This document shows positions 16,252 to 24,520 of a stretch of 64,000 nucleotides of DNA, piece by piece. The notes below the pieces were generated by a model. That model saw only the letters and a list, made by a program, of their open reading frames with translations, had not been told where the DNA came from and ran no database searches. The DNA is from Empedobacter falsenii (GTDB lineage Bacteria; Bacteroidota; Bacteroidia; Flavobacteriales; Weeksellaceae): assembly GCF_019308355.1 (NCBI RefSeq), contig NZ_JAAGKM010000009.1:18496-82495 (forward strand), read 5' to 3'. Made by a program: the position numbers and the translations under genes. The stretch's first letter is position 1; each line of letters opens with the position of its first letter.

Positions 16252-17823
16252 TTAATTTGATTCGTTGTAAAGTGTATTATGATCCTTGTCCAAGAAATTA
16301 AATTGTAAGTATTTGTACGCATCTCTTGGTACAATCTTAATCCACTTTTTATGCTTAAAAAACCATTTCATCTGAATGCTTGGCAATCCATGTTGTAAAT
16401 AAGCAGCTACGAAAGGATGCACGTGCAACGACATTTTTCGTAAATCCTTATCTTTTCTATCAAGGATATTCAAGAGCACTTGTTCAATTTTATCAATTGT
16501 AACGATAGGTGCTTCAACTTCATTCGATTCTTGGTTAGGATTTTCTTCAGTTGTAACAAAATTCACCTCTGGGCGAACGCGTTGTCTTGTAATCTGAATT
16601 AATCCAAATTTACTTGGTGGCAAAATCTTATGTTTTGCTTTATCTTTCGCCATTTCAGCTCTCAGATGTTCAAACAATTCTTTTTTATGTTCTACATCCG
16701 TCATGTCAATAAAATCGACCACAACAATTCCTCCCATATCACGTAATCGCAACTGACGTGCAATTTCAGAAGCAGCAATTTTGTTTACGGCAAAAGCTGA
16801 ATCTTCCTGATTTTTAGAATTTCGAGAAATATTTCCCGAATTTACATCAATTACGTGTAACGCTTCTGTATGTTCAATCACAAGATATGCACCTTTAGAT
16901 TGTGGAATAGTTACCGTTTTACCAAAAGCTTGTTTAATTTGTCTTTCGACATTAAACTTCTCAAAAATTGGAACAAATGGATCGTCGTATTCTTTTACCA
17001 AATTAATTTTATCTGGTGCAATAACTTCCAAATATTCGCGCATTTCGTCAGCTAATTCGTCATCATCAACAGAAATTTTAATAAAATCATCATTAAAATT
17101 ATCTCTTAAAATAGAAGAAGCTCTGTCCATTTCGCTAAGAATTTTAGCTGGCGCTTTCTTTTTTTGAAGATTTTTGAAGATTTGAGTCCATTTGTTTAAC
17201 AAATAAGCCAAATCTGCTTGTAATTCTTCTGCATTCTTCTCTTCAGCAACTGTTCTGATAATAACTCCGAAGCCTTCTGGTGTTAAACCTTCTAAAATTT
17301 TGATTAAACGATCGCGTTCTGGTTTTTGTTTGATTTTTTGTGAAATCGAAACACGTTCCGAAAATGGAACTAAAACTAAATATCGACCAGCAATTGAAAT
17401 TTCAGAAGTAATTCTTGGTCCCTTCGTATGGATTGGTTCTTTTGTAATTTGAACCAAAACGGAATCACCTGGGGCAAAGATTTCTGTAATTTGTCCATCT
17501 TTGTCAATCGGTTCTTCCATACGGAAGTTCTTCAATTTTTCGGTTTTGTACGTGCCATTTGCTACAATTTTGTTGTACGCATTTGACGAACGTATTTGTG
17601 GACCTAAGTCATGATAATGTAAAAATGCATCTTTCGAATAACCAATGTCAACAAAGGTTGCATTTAAACTAGGAGCTAATTTTTTGATTTTACCCAAGTA
17701 AATGTCGCCAACTGCAAAGCCATCATTTGCAGTGTCTTGATGAAATTCCATCAAGCGACCTTCATCTAAAACTGCGATGCGTACTTGATCAGCTAAGGCT
17801 GAAATCACTAATTCTTTACTCAT
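16252..17823 (-). CDS. rng: Ribonuclease E/G family (RNase G)
   Basis: 523 residues. S1-like N-terminal region (GDIYLGKIKKLAPSLNATFV), then the catalytic domain with VVVDFIDM, the region holding the two Asp metal ligands, and a C-terminal part typical of short RNase G-type enzymes without the E. coli RNase E scaffold. It cuts single-stranded RNA and processes rRNA and mRNA. ATG at 17823 is chosen over a TTG one codon upstream. The 30-residue ribosomal-type peptide and HU genes lie upstream on the same strand, an arrangement usual in Flavobacteriia. Confidence 0.93.
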   Translation of the reverse strand: MSKELVISALADQVRIAVLDEGRLMEFHQDTANDGFAVGDIYLGKIKKLAPSLNATFVDIGYSKDAFLHYHDLGPQIRSSNAYNKIVANGTYKTEKLKNFRMEEPIDKDGQITEIFAPGDSVLVQITKEPIHTKGPRITSEISIAGRYLVLVPFSERVSISQKIKQKPERDRLIKILEGLTPEGFGVIIRTVAEEKNAEELQADLAYLLNKWTQIFKNLQKKKAPAKILSEMDRASSILRDNFNDDFIKISVDDDELADEMREYLEVIAPDKINLVKEYDDPFVPIFEKFNVERQIKQAFGKTVTIPQSKGAYLVIEHTEALHVIDVNSGNISRNSKNQEDSAFAVNKIAASEIARQLRLRDMGGIVVVDFIDMTDVEHKKELFEHLRAEMAKDKAKHKILPPSKFGLIQITRQRVRPEVNFVTTEENPNQESNEVEAPIVTIDKIEQVLLNILDRKDKDLRKMSLHVHPFVAAYLQHGLPSIQMKWFFKHKKWIKIVPRDAYKYLQFNFLDKDHNTLYNESN

Positions 17824-17925
17824 CAAAAAATTATGTTTTTAAAAATGATAAAAGCACTTTCCAAAATTTCCATTGAAAAGTGCTATCTTGTAAAAAGACT
17901 AAATTATTAATAGCTTAGCTACTAA

Positions 17926-18018
17926 TTATTTTTTCTTTTTGTGTCTGTTAAGACGACGACGTTTTTTGCGTTTGTGCGTCGCTACCTTATGTCTTTTACG
18001 TTTTTTTCCGCTTGGCAT
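17926..18018 (-). CDS. 30-residue basic ribosomal-type peptide (AURKAIP1/COX24 domain)
   Basis: A 30-codon gene: MPSGKKRKRHKVATHKRKKR followed by RRLNRHKKKK. More than half of the residues are Lys or Arg. It matches the tiny AURKAIP1/COX24-domain proteins annotated in Bacteroidota, relatives of mitochondrial mS38 and mycobacterial bS22, which bind the small ribosomal subunit; the ribosomal role here is inference from that similarity. It lies between HU (18-base gap) and rng. Confidence 0.85.
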   Translation of the reverse strand: MPSGKKRKRHKVATHKRKKRRRLNRHKKKK

Positions 18019-18036
18019 GATACAATTATTTTATTG

Positions 18037-18333
18037 TTATTTGATTACGTTTGCTTCGCTAGTCTTTACATCTTCGATGAAAGTCTTAGCTGGTTTAAAT
18101 GTAGGAACGTTGTGTGCTGGGATAATGATAGAAGTTCCTTTCGTAATGTTTCTACCAGTTTTTTCAGCTCTAGTTTTAATAGTAAAAGAACCAAATCCTC
18201 TTAAGTATACATTTTCTCCTTCTACTAATGATTTAATCACCTCCTCCATAAACGATTCTACCACTCTTTGAGTATCGCTCTTTTCAAGTCCTAATTTACC
18301 TGAAATGTTATTTACTATTTCTGCCTTTGTCAT
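18037..18333 (-). CDS. HU/IHF family DNA-binding protein
   Basis: 98 residues, the standard HU size: MTKAEIVNNISGKLGL, a central beta region with the GFGSFTIKTRAEKTGRN motif and the DNA-binding arm ending at PAHNVPTFKPAKTF. A dimeric nucleoid protein that bends DNA. A longer reading frame exists to 18372, but it would run back through the promoter box at 18370-18377, so ATG at 18333 is the start. Confidence 0.95.
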   Translation of the reverse strand: MTKAEIVNNISGKLGLEKSDTQRVVESFMEEVIKSLVEGENVYLRGFGSFTIKTRAEKTGRNITKGTSIIIPAHNVPTFKPAKTFIEDVKTSEANVIK

Positions 18334-18369
18334 AATTCCTCTTATTATTCTTAAATTTGAAAGCGGGTG

Positions 18370-18377
18370 CAAATATA
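18370..18377 (-). promoter_or_regulatory. -7 box of the HU gene
   Basis: TATATTTG on the minus strand, about 36 bases upstream of the HU start; TTTTTTG upstream can act as -33. Confidence 0.7.
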
Positions 18378-18416
18378 ACGATAGTATCCCAACAAAAAAA
18401 GATTTTTTCAGTTTTT

Positions 18417-19457
18417 ATGAACTTCAACTATCTGATTTTGTCATATTTTGACAAAAATAAACGAGATTTACCTTGGCGTCATACAAAAGACCCATTTCAT
18501 ATTTGGTTGTCGGAAATTATTCTCCAACAAACAAGGGTTGACCAAGGTATGAAATTTTACAATAATTTCATACAAGAATTTGAGACTATTTTCGATTTGG
18601 CAAATGCCGACGAACAAAAAGTCCTAAAACTCTGGCAAGGACTGGGTTATTATTCCCGTGCCAGAAATTTACACTTCACGGCAAAGACGATTGCTGATGA
18701 ATTAAACGGACAATTTCCGAATAATTTCAAAGATCTAAAAAAGCTAAAAGGCGTAGGAGATTACACTGCGGCTGCAATTGCATCTATTGTATATGATGAA
18801 TCTGTGCCTGCTGTAGACGGAAATATGTTTCGAGTTTTTGCGCGATATTTTAATATTACAGATGATATAAGTTCGCCAAAAACAAAGAAGATTTTCTGGG
18901 ATTTGGGCTTAGAAATCATTGATAAAAAACGTCCAGGTGATTTTAATCAGGCGGTGATGGATTTGGGAGCAACGATTTGTACACCAAAACAACCAAAATG
19001 CGAAATTTGTCCACTTAACGAATCTTGTGAAGCGCTTCGATTAAATAAAGTCAACGAATTGCCTATAAAATTGAAAAAGACAAAAGTATCGAATCGTTTT
19101 TTACATTTTATTCTCATCGAAAATGAAGATAAAATTGCCTTGTCTAAACGAATTGGAAATGATGTTTGGAAAAATTTATTCACTTTTCCAAAAATCGAAA
19201 CTGAAACTGATTTATTGGATAAAGGTTGGATTTTAGATCATAATCTTGAAAATAATCTAACTTTTATCGAAGAAGAGAAACACATTTTGTCACATCAAAA
19301 TTTATTTATAAAATATTGGAAATTAAATGTATCTTTAAGAGATATAACAAATTTGCAAGCCGAAAATGATTTTGAAATGATTGCTTTAAACGATCTCGAA
19401 CATTATCCGCTTCCAAAACCAATAGAAAAATTTATAAATAAACATTATTTGGATTAA
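18417..19457 (+). CDS. mutY: Adenine DNA glycosylase MutY
   Basis: 346 residues. Removes A opposite 8-oxoG. Catalytic Glu33 lies in SEIILQQT, the helix-hairpin-helix is LKGVGDYTAAAI (about 110-121), catalytic Asp134 in VPAVDGN. Four cysteines in CTPKQPKCEICPLNESC give the C-X6-C-X2-C-X5-C [4Fe-4S] site, followed by a NUDIX-like 8-oxoG recognition domain. The ATG at 18417 gives the standard N-terminus (DLPWR at 17-21). Divergent from HU; followed by ssb, gldD and rseP on the same strand. Confidence 0.95.
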   Translation: MNFNYLILSYFDKNKRDLPWRHTKDPFHIWLSEIILQQTRVDQGMKFYNNFIQEFETIFDLANADEQKVLKLWQGLGYYSRARNLHFTAKTIADELNGQFPNNFKDLKKLKGVGDYTAAAIASIVYDESVPAVDGNMFRVFARYFNITDDISSPKTKKIFWDLGLEIIDKKRPGDFNQAVMDLGATICTPKQPKCEICPLNESCEALRLNKVNELPIKLKKTKVSNRFLHFILIENEDKIALSKRIGNDVWKNLFTFPKIETETDLLDKGWILDHNLENNLTFIEEEKHILSHQNLFIKYWKLNVSLRDITNLQAENDFEMIALNDLEHYPLPKPIEKFINKHYLD

Positions 19458-19462
19458 CTTTG
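19455..19462 (+). promoter_or_regulatory. -7 box of ssb
   Basis: TAACTTTG overlaps the mutY stop codon, 33 bases before the ssb start, so ssb can be transcribed separately. Confidence 0.6.
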
Positions 19463-19495
19463 TAAGTAACAAGCCACTAAAAACCTATTACAACT

Positions 19496-19948
19496 ATGAA
19501 TGGAACAACAAATAAAGTACTTTTGATCGGAAATTTGGGTGATGATGTAAAATTGCATCATTTTGACGAACAAAATTGTATTGGACGATTTCCTATTGCA
19601 ACAACAGAATCTTATATCTCTAGAACGGGAGAGCGAATTACAGAAACAGAATGGCACAATATTGTGACACGCAATAAATTGGCAGAATTATGTGATCGTT
19701 ATCTGAAAAAAGGAGATAAAGTTTTTGTTGAAGGTCGCATCAAAACGCGCAAATGGGACGATAACGGACAAACGCGTTATACAACAGAAATCGTAGCAAA
19801 TTCAATCGAGTTTTTGACACCAAAAATTGACAATGAACAGCGTCAAGCCATGCAAAATGATCAGAAGAAAGTTCAGCAAAGTCAACAAAACACAACGGTT
19901 GTCGAGCCGCCTTTTATAGATGAAGGAGAAGATGATTTGCCTTTTTAG
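19496..19948 (+). CDS. ssb: Single-stranded DNA-binding protein
   Basis: 150 residues: an OB fold (about 1-107) opening with NKVLLIGNLGDDVKLHHF and containing TEWHNIVTRNKLAELCDRYL and KGDKVFVEGRIKTRKW; then a glutamine-rich linker; then the acidic tip DEGEDDLPF, which binds partner proteins in this family. Complete. Lies between mutY and gldD, as in other Flavobacteriia. Confidence 0.96.
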   Translation: MNGTTNKVLLIGNLGDDVKLHHFDEQNCIGRFPIATTESYISRTGERITETEWHNIVTRNKLAELCDRYLKKGDKVFVEGRIKTRKWDDNGQTRYTTEIVANSIEFLTPKIDNEQRQAMQNDQKKVQQSQQNTTVVEPPFIDEGEDDLPF

Positions 19949-19999
19949 AAATTAAAAAATTAAATGAATTTTACAAAACTTAACGTTTTACGTTATACA

Positions 20000-20572
20000 A
20001 TGAATTTTAAAACTATAATAGCATTATGTAGTAGTGCTATTTTTTTTGTGTCGTGTAATAAAAGCGAGGAAGTTGCCAAACCTTTAGGGCAAGTTCGCCT
20101 CGAATATCCGCAGCAAACTTATCTGTCATTCAAAGAAAATGTGCCTTATACTTTCCAATATTCAAACTTTGGGAAGGTCATTATGGGTAAAAAACCAAAC
20201 TCTTTCAATATTGTTTATCCAAGAATGAAAGCGACAATTTACCTGACATATTTTCCGGTTCAGTCTCCACAAGATTTAATCGTTCAAATAAAAGAAAGTG
20301 AGAGTTTTGTGCAAGAACAGACGGTTAAAGCCAGTTTTATCTCGCCACAAGAATTTTCTTTTCCAGAAAAAAAGGTTTTTGGTACTATGTATGAATTAGG
20401 AGGAGAATCAGCAATTAATATTCAGTTTCATGCGACGGATAGTGTGAAGAATTTTTTAGCAGGTTCGGTTTATTTCAAAACTCAACCAAAACCCGATTCT
20501 TTAGCTCCAGCAGTTGATTATATCAAAAAAGATGTAAAAAAATTGTTAGAAACCTTAGAATGGAAAAAATAA
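20000..20572 (+). CDS. gldD: Gliding motility lipoprotein GldD
   Basis: 190 residues. Lipoprotein signal with cysteine 19 in FFVSC. The body (GQVRLEYPQQTYLSF, then PYTFQYSNFGKV and GELGGESA-type blocks) is that of GldD, needed for gliding in Flavobacterium johnsoniae; exact biochemical role unknown. Many non-gliding relatives keep it. An in-frame ATG at 19964 is possible, but 20000 gives a clean signal peptide. gldE, which usually lies just upstream, is not between ssb and gldD here. Confidence 0.88.
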   Translation: MNFKTIIALCSSAIFFVSCNKSEEVAKPLGQVRLEYPQQTYLSFKENVPYTFQYSNFGKVIMGKKPNSFNIVYPRMKATIYLTYFPVQSPQDLIVQIKESESFVQEQTVKASFISPQEFSFPEKKVFGTMYELGGESAINIQFHATDSVKNFLAGSVYFKTQPKPDSLAPAVDYIKKDVKKLLETLEWKK

Positions 20573-20647
20573 ACAGCTTTGATAAATAAATTCGATTAAT
20601 TTTGTAATCGTTTAATAAAATTCGAACATAAATAAATTTAAAACAAT

Positions 20648-21958
20648 ATGTTAATACAGATAGCTACCTTAATGCTTAGTTTGATGCTTTTAGTAATGTT
20701 GCACGAGCTAGGACATTATGTAACAGCGCGATGGTTTGGCGTTCGTGTCGAACGTTTCTTTTGTTTTTTCGATGTGAAATTTGCCATTTGGAAAAAGAAA
20801 ATTGGTGATACTGTTTACGGTATCGGTTGGTTGCCTCTTGGAGGATACGTAAAACTTTCGGGAATGATTGACGAAAGTATGGATTTGGAACAAATGAAAC
20901 AAGAACCAAAACCATGGGAATTCCGCGTAAAACCAGCTTGGCAACGATTAATCATTATGTTAGGAGGTATTATTGTGAATATCATTTTAGCGATGATTAT
21001 TTATACTATTTTATTCATTTCTCAAGGAAAAAGCTTTGTTGATGTAAACAAAATGCAATACGGAATTGAAGCGAATGCAACTCAAACTAAATTTGGCTTA
21101 CAAAAAGGTGATATTCCAATTGGAGTAAATGGGGTAAAATATCAATCTTTAAACGAAATAGGAAAAGAAGCCTTGTTAGGTGGCGAAACTTTAGATGTAA
21201 AACGTCAAGGAAAAGAAGTTTCTTTACCAATTACAGAAGATTTCAGAACTGAAATTTTAAACGCTAAAGGTGCTTTCTTTGTACCTCAAATGCCAACTGT
21301 TGTTGATTCTGTTGTTGAGAATAGTGCAGCACAAAAAGCAGGTTTATTAAAGAATGATAAAGTAGTTGCTGTTGATGGTTTTACAACACCATTGTATTCA
21401 GATGTAAAAAATAAATTAAAAGAATACAAAGGAAAAACTGTTTCTTTAAGTATTGAAAGAAAAGGCGAGCCTATTGAATTAATGGTAAGTGTTAACAAAA
21501 ATGGCGAAATTGGATTCATTAGATCAACAGCATATTTAGATTCATTAATATCAAAAGAAGATTATACAATTGGTGAAGGAATCTCAAAAGGAATTGTAGA
21601 GCCATTTGAAGCGATTTCAACGCAAGTTCGTGGAATTGGAACATTGTTCCAAGTAAAAGACGGTCGTAAACAAGTTGCTGGACCAATTGGAATGGTAAAA
21701 CAAATGCCAAAAGAATGGAACTGGTTATTTTTCTGGTCATTTACGGCAATGATTTCTGCTTGGTTAGCATTCATTAACTTATTACCAATCCCAGGTTTGG
21801 ACGGTGGACATGCCGTTTTTGCCATCTATGAAATGGTGACAGGTAAAAAACCAAGTGAAAAAGTTTTAGAAAAAGCACAAATGGTTGGAGTTGTAATTAT
21901 CTTAGGATTAATGGTATTCATCTTCGGGAACGATATTGTGAATATGATTTTTAAATAA
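20648..21958 (+). CDS. rseP: RseP-type site-2 metalloprotease
   Basis: 436 residues, inner membrane. Zinc motif HELGH (19-23) in the first membrane helix, two PDZ-like regions in the middle (about 130-290, with SAAQKAGLLKNDKVVAVDGF) and the second metal site LLPIPGLDGGH near residue 380, followed by a last membrane helix. The family cleaves membrane-spanning anti-sigma factors and leftover signal peptides. Complete; its usual place near mutY-ssb-gldD is inferred to be conserved gene order. Confidence 0.93.
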   Translation: MLIQIATLMLSLMLLVMLHELGHYVTARWFGVRVERFFCFFDVKFAIWKKKIGDTVYGIGWLPLGGYVKLSGMIDESMDLEQMKQEPKPWEFRVKPAWQRLIIMLGGIIVNIILAMIIYTILFISQGKSFVDVNKMQYGIEANATQTKFGLQKGDIPIGVNGVKYQSLNEIGKEALLGGETLDVKRQGKEVSLPITEDFRTEILNAKGAFFVPQMPTVVDSVVENSAAQKAGLLKNDKVVAVDGFTTPLYSDVKNKLKEYKGKTVSLSIERKGEPIELMVSVNKNGEIGFIRSTAYLDSLISKEDYTIGEGISKGIVEPFEAISTQVRGIGTLFQVKDGRKQVAGPIGMVKQMPKEWNWLFFWSFTAMISAWLAFINLLPIPGLDGGHAVFAIYEMVTGKKPSEKVLEKAQMVGVVIILGLMVFIFGNDIVNMIFK

Positions 21959-21995
21959 ATTTTAAAATATTTTTTGTGGGTGTAAAAAATACTTC

Positions 21996-22003
21996 TATAT
22001 TTG
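21996..22003 (+). promoter_or_regulatory. Promoter of tRNA-Asn copy 2
   Basis: TATATTTG, with TTTTTG about 19 bases upstream: a full Bacteroidota promoter. The tRNA begins 20 bases downstream. Confidence 0.8.
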
Positions 22004-22023
22004 CACCCACAATTAAGCAACAT

Positions 22024-22097
22024 TCCTCCTTAGCTCAGTTGGTTAGAGCATCTGACTGTTAATCAGAGGGTCCTTGGTTCGAGCCCAAGAGGAGGAG
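22024..22097 (+). tRNA. tRNA-Asn (GTT), copy 2
   Basis: Identical in sequence to the copies at 14512 and 22156. It is followed by a T run but no strong hairpin, so read-through into copy 3 is likely. Confidence 0.95.
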
Positions 22098-22155
22098 CTT
22101 TTTTAGTGAAATGTCAAACAAAGACATAAAAATAAAATTTTAAAATATCGGATTT

Positions 22156-22229
22156 TCCTCCTTAGCTCAGTTGGTTAGAGCATCTGACTGTTAATCAGAG
22201 GGTCCTTGGTTCGAGCCCAAGAGGAGGAG
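22156..22229 (+). tRNA. tRNA-Asn (GTT), copy 3
   Basis: Identical to copy 2, 58 bases downstream, with no clear promoter of its own. Its terminator is the same as that of copy 1 apart from one base. Confidence 0.95.
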
Positions 22230-22230
22230 C

Positions 22231-22263
22231 AAAAAAGACAATCAATTTGATTGTCTTTTTTTA
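22231..22263 (+). terminator. Terminator of the tRNA-Asn pair
   Basis: AAAGACAATCA / TGATTGTCTTT and a T run. Confidence 0.85.
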
Positions 22264-22315
22264 TTAATACCTCCCTACTTAAAGGCTTTACTATTTAACT
22301 AATAAATATGAATAT

Positions 22316-22381
22316 TCTGAACTCGTTTCAGATTCTCATCATAAACAGTATACAATGTTGAAATAAATTCAACATGACAAA
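22316..22381 (+). repeat. Dispersed intergenic repeat, copy 2
   Basis: 61 of 66 bases match copy 1 at 3228. An orphan terminator (22379) starts where the repeat ends. Confidence 0.8.
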
Positions 22382-22409
22382 CCACTTCTGCAGAAGTGGT
22401 TTTTTATTA
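22379..22409 (+). terminator. Orphan terminator after repeat copy 2
   Basis: AAACCACTTC / GAAGTGGTTT with a T run. No gene ends just upstream: the tRNA pair has its own terminator, so this one may belong to a lost gene or to the repeat. Confidence 0.75.
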
Positions 22410-22475
22410 TAAATATTTAAAAACGTTTAATTAATATCATTTTTCAAAGCTTTATTGCCAATCAAAAAATAACTT

Positions 22476-22715
22476 ATGAAAAAATTATTATTTGCTACAC
22501 TTTCAGCGACTACATTTTTCGTATCTTGTAATAACGATGATGATTCTAATATCCCTCAATCAGATTTATTACAAGGAACTTGGAAAATTAAAGACGGAGG
22601 TTATATTGAAAACGGAAAAGATGTCTCGTACAACTTAACATCTTGTGATTTAAAAACAACTTTAGAATTTACAAATGATAAAAGGAGATTATGCGATTTA
22701 TGTAAAATAAGATAA
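22476..22715 (+). pseudogene. Truncated lipocalin-like lipoprotein
   Basis: 79 codons. Lipoprotein signal with cysteine 18 (FFVSC), then LLQGTWKIKDGGYIENGKDV and LTSCDLKTTLEF, the start of the lipocalin-like fold seen in the 25179 and 25720 proteins (GKWQLKEI, GFWKLQESGFYENGKKV). Those continue for 70-90 more residues; this one stops after an unrelated RRLCDLCKIR tail, two bases before the recA terminator. Loss of the 3' half by deletion is the likely cause. The remaining peptide could still be exported. Confidence 0.6.
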
Positions 22716-22716
22716 A

Positions 22717-22748
22717 CAAAAAAGCTCTGAGTTACCTCAGAGCTTAAA
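22717..22748 (-). terminator. Terminator of recA
   Basis: AAGCTCTGAG / CTCAGAGCTT stem; T run on the minus strand. Confidence 0.85.
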
Positions 22749-22773
22749 ATCATTATATAAAAATTCTTTCGAA

Positions 22774-23835
22774 TTAATCTTCAGCAAATAATTCTGCTTC
22801 GTCAGCTGGATTATCAACTGATGGTTTTCCATCTACTGGCTCACCTTTGATTAATGCGACAATTTTAGCTTCAATTTCTTCTGCCAATTCAGGATTATCT
22901 TTCAATACTTCTTTTACAGCATCGCGACCTTGTCCTAATTTGCTATCGTTGTATGAATACCAAGAACCAGATTTGTTTACAATTCCTTTCTCAACACCCA
23001 TATCCAAAATTTCTCCAACTTTAGAAATTCCTTCACCATACATAATATCAAATTCTGCTTGACGGAATGGAGGAGCAACTTTATTTTTAACCACTTTTAC
23101 TTTCGAATGATTTCCGATTACCTCATCTCCATTTTTGATTTGAGTAGAACGACGAATATCCAAACGTACAGATGCATAGAATTTTAAGGCATTACCACCA
23201 GTTGTTGTTTCTGGATTACCAAACATAACACCAATTTTTTCACGTAATTGGTTAATGAAAATCGCTGTACATTTCGTTTTATTAATTGTTCCTGTCAATT
23301 TACGTAAAGCTTGAGACATCAAACGCGCTTGTAATCCCATACGAGAATCTCCCATTTCACCTTCAATCTCCGCTTTTGGAGTAAGTGCCGCAACAGAGTC
23401 AATTACGATAATATCTATCGCTCCCGAACGAATTAAGTTATCTGCAATTTCTAATGCTTGCTCACCATTATCTGGTTGAGAAATAATTAAGTTTTCTACA
23501 TCAACACCCAATTTCGCTGCATAATAACGGTCAAAAGCATGCTCAGCATCAATAAAAGCAGCGATACCACCAGCTTTTTGCGCTTCAGCAATAGCGTGTA
23601 ATGTCAATGTTGTTTTACCAGAAGATTCTGGCCCATAGATTTCGATAACACGTCCGCGAGGATAACCTCCTACTCCTAACGCTAAATCTAATCCCAAAGA
23701 TCCAGAAGGAATTACTTCTATTTTATCATCAACAGCCGAATCTCCCATACGCATTACAGTTCCTTTTCCGTAAGCTTTGTCCATCTTATCTAAGATTAGC
23801 TGTAACGCTTTCTTTTTATTGTCTAAATCGCTCAT
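22774..23835 (-). CDS. recA: Recombinase RecA
   Basis: 353 residues. Walker A GPESSGKT (68-75), Walker B region [15 protein letters not shown]-binding loops including the [15 protein letters not shown] and [18 protein letters not shown] stretches, and an acidic C-terminal tail ([10 protein letters not shown]). Forms filaments on single-stranded DNA for strand exchange and, where present, SOS induction. No LexA box is recognisable. Located 11 bases downstream of bcp on the same strand, probably cotranscribed. Confidence 0.98.
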   Translation of the reverse strand: MSDLDNKKKALQLILDKMDKAYGKGTVMRMGDSAVDDKIEVIPSGSLGLDLALGVGGYPRGRVIEIYGPESSGKTTLTLHAIAEAQKAGGIAAFIDAEHAFDRYYAAKLGVDVENLIISQPDNGEQALEIADNLIRSGAIDIIVIDSVAALTPKAEIEGEMGDSRMGLQARLMSQALRKLTGTINKTKCTAIFINQLREKIGVMFGNPETTTGGNALKFYASVRLDIRRSTQIKNGDEVIGNHSKVKVVKNKVAPPFRQAEFDIMYGEGISKVGEILDMGVEKGIVNKSGSWYSYNDSKLGQGRDAVKEVLKDNPELAEEIEAKIVALIKGEPVDGKPSVDNPADEAELFAED

Positions 23836-23846
23836 TATATTATTTT

Positions 23847-24296
23847 TTATTTTTCTAAAATTTGTTTTGCGTGTTCTTTTGTTTTCACTTTTTCAATTAC
23901 ATCCGTAATCATTCCTTTTTCATCAATAATGAACGTTGTACGATGAATTCCATCAAATTCGCGTCCCATAAATTTCTTTGGTCCCCAAACACCGAAAGCA
24001 TTCAGAATTTCATGATTTTCATCTGCAAGCAAAGGAAAACGTAAATTGTTCTTCTCAGCAAAATTCTTTTGTCTTTTCACAGAATCTGCACTTACTCCAA
24101 CCAAATGATAACCTTGCGCCTTCAACGCATTTTCGTTATCGCGTAAATCACATGCTTCGGCTGTACAACCTGGTGTACTTGCTTTTGGATAAAAGAAAAC
24201 GACTAATTTTTTTCCTGCAAAATCTTGGTACGAAACTTCGTTTCCATCTTGATCAATTCCTTTAAAATCTGGAACTTTATCTCCTATTTTTAACAT
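23847..24296 (-). CDS. bcp: Thioredoxin-dependent peroxiredoxin (BCP)
   Basis: 149 residues of the BCP/PrxQ group. Peroxidatic Cys44 and resolving Cys49 appear in [13 protein letters not shown], five residues apart, the atypical 2-Cys arrangement. Reduces hydrogen and organic peroxides with thioredoxin in the cytoplasm. It precedes recA. Confidence 0.95.
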   Translation of the reverse strand: MLKIGDKVPDFKGIDQDGNEVSYQDFAGKKLVVFFYPKASTPGCTAEACDLRDNENALKAQGYHLVGVSADSVKRQKNFAEKNNLRFPLLADENHEILNAFGVWGPKKFMGREFDGIHRTTFIIDEKGMITDVIEKVKTKEHAKQILEK

Positions 24297-24520
24297 CTTG
24301 ATTTGTCTTTAGAACTTCTCGTAAAAATAATGATTAAATCTTGAATCGTAACTGATTTAACTAATTAATCTTTTATTTATACTACAAATGTAATGTTATA
24401 CAACGCCAAAATAAGTCGCTAAATATTTACTTTTATTTTTTTGTAAGAAAGCTTGTGGCTGATTATTTAAAGCATAATTAAAGATGTTTCATTATTTTTA
24501 CACAAAAAGTTTCAGAACTT

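Larger units (their letters stand above)
22156..22265 (+). repeat. Right arm of a 110-bp inverted repeat (tRNA-Asn plus terminator)
   Basis: 109 of 110 bases match the reverse complement of 14476-14585. Confidence 0.9.

Noticed and set aside
17939..18271. Plus-strand frames opposite the 30-residue peptide and HU
   Set aside because: Shadows of the basic, low-complexity minus-strand genes; composition is cysteine/arginine/serine-rich noise.
14476..22265. The tRNA-Asn inverted repeat as ends of a composite transposon
   Set aside because: The arms are whole tRNA transcription units, the block carries only core genes and no transposase.
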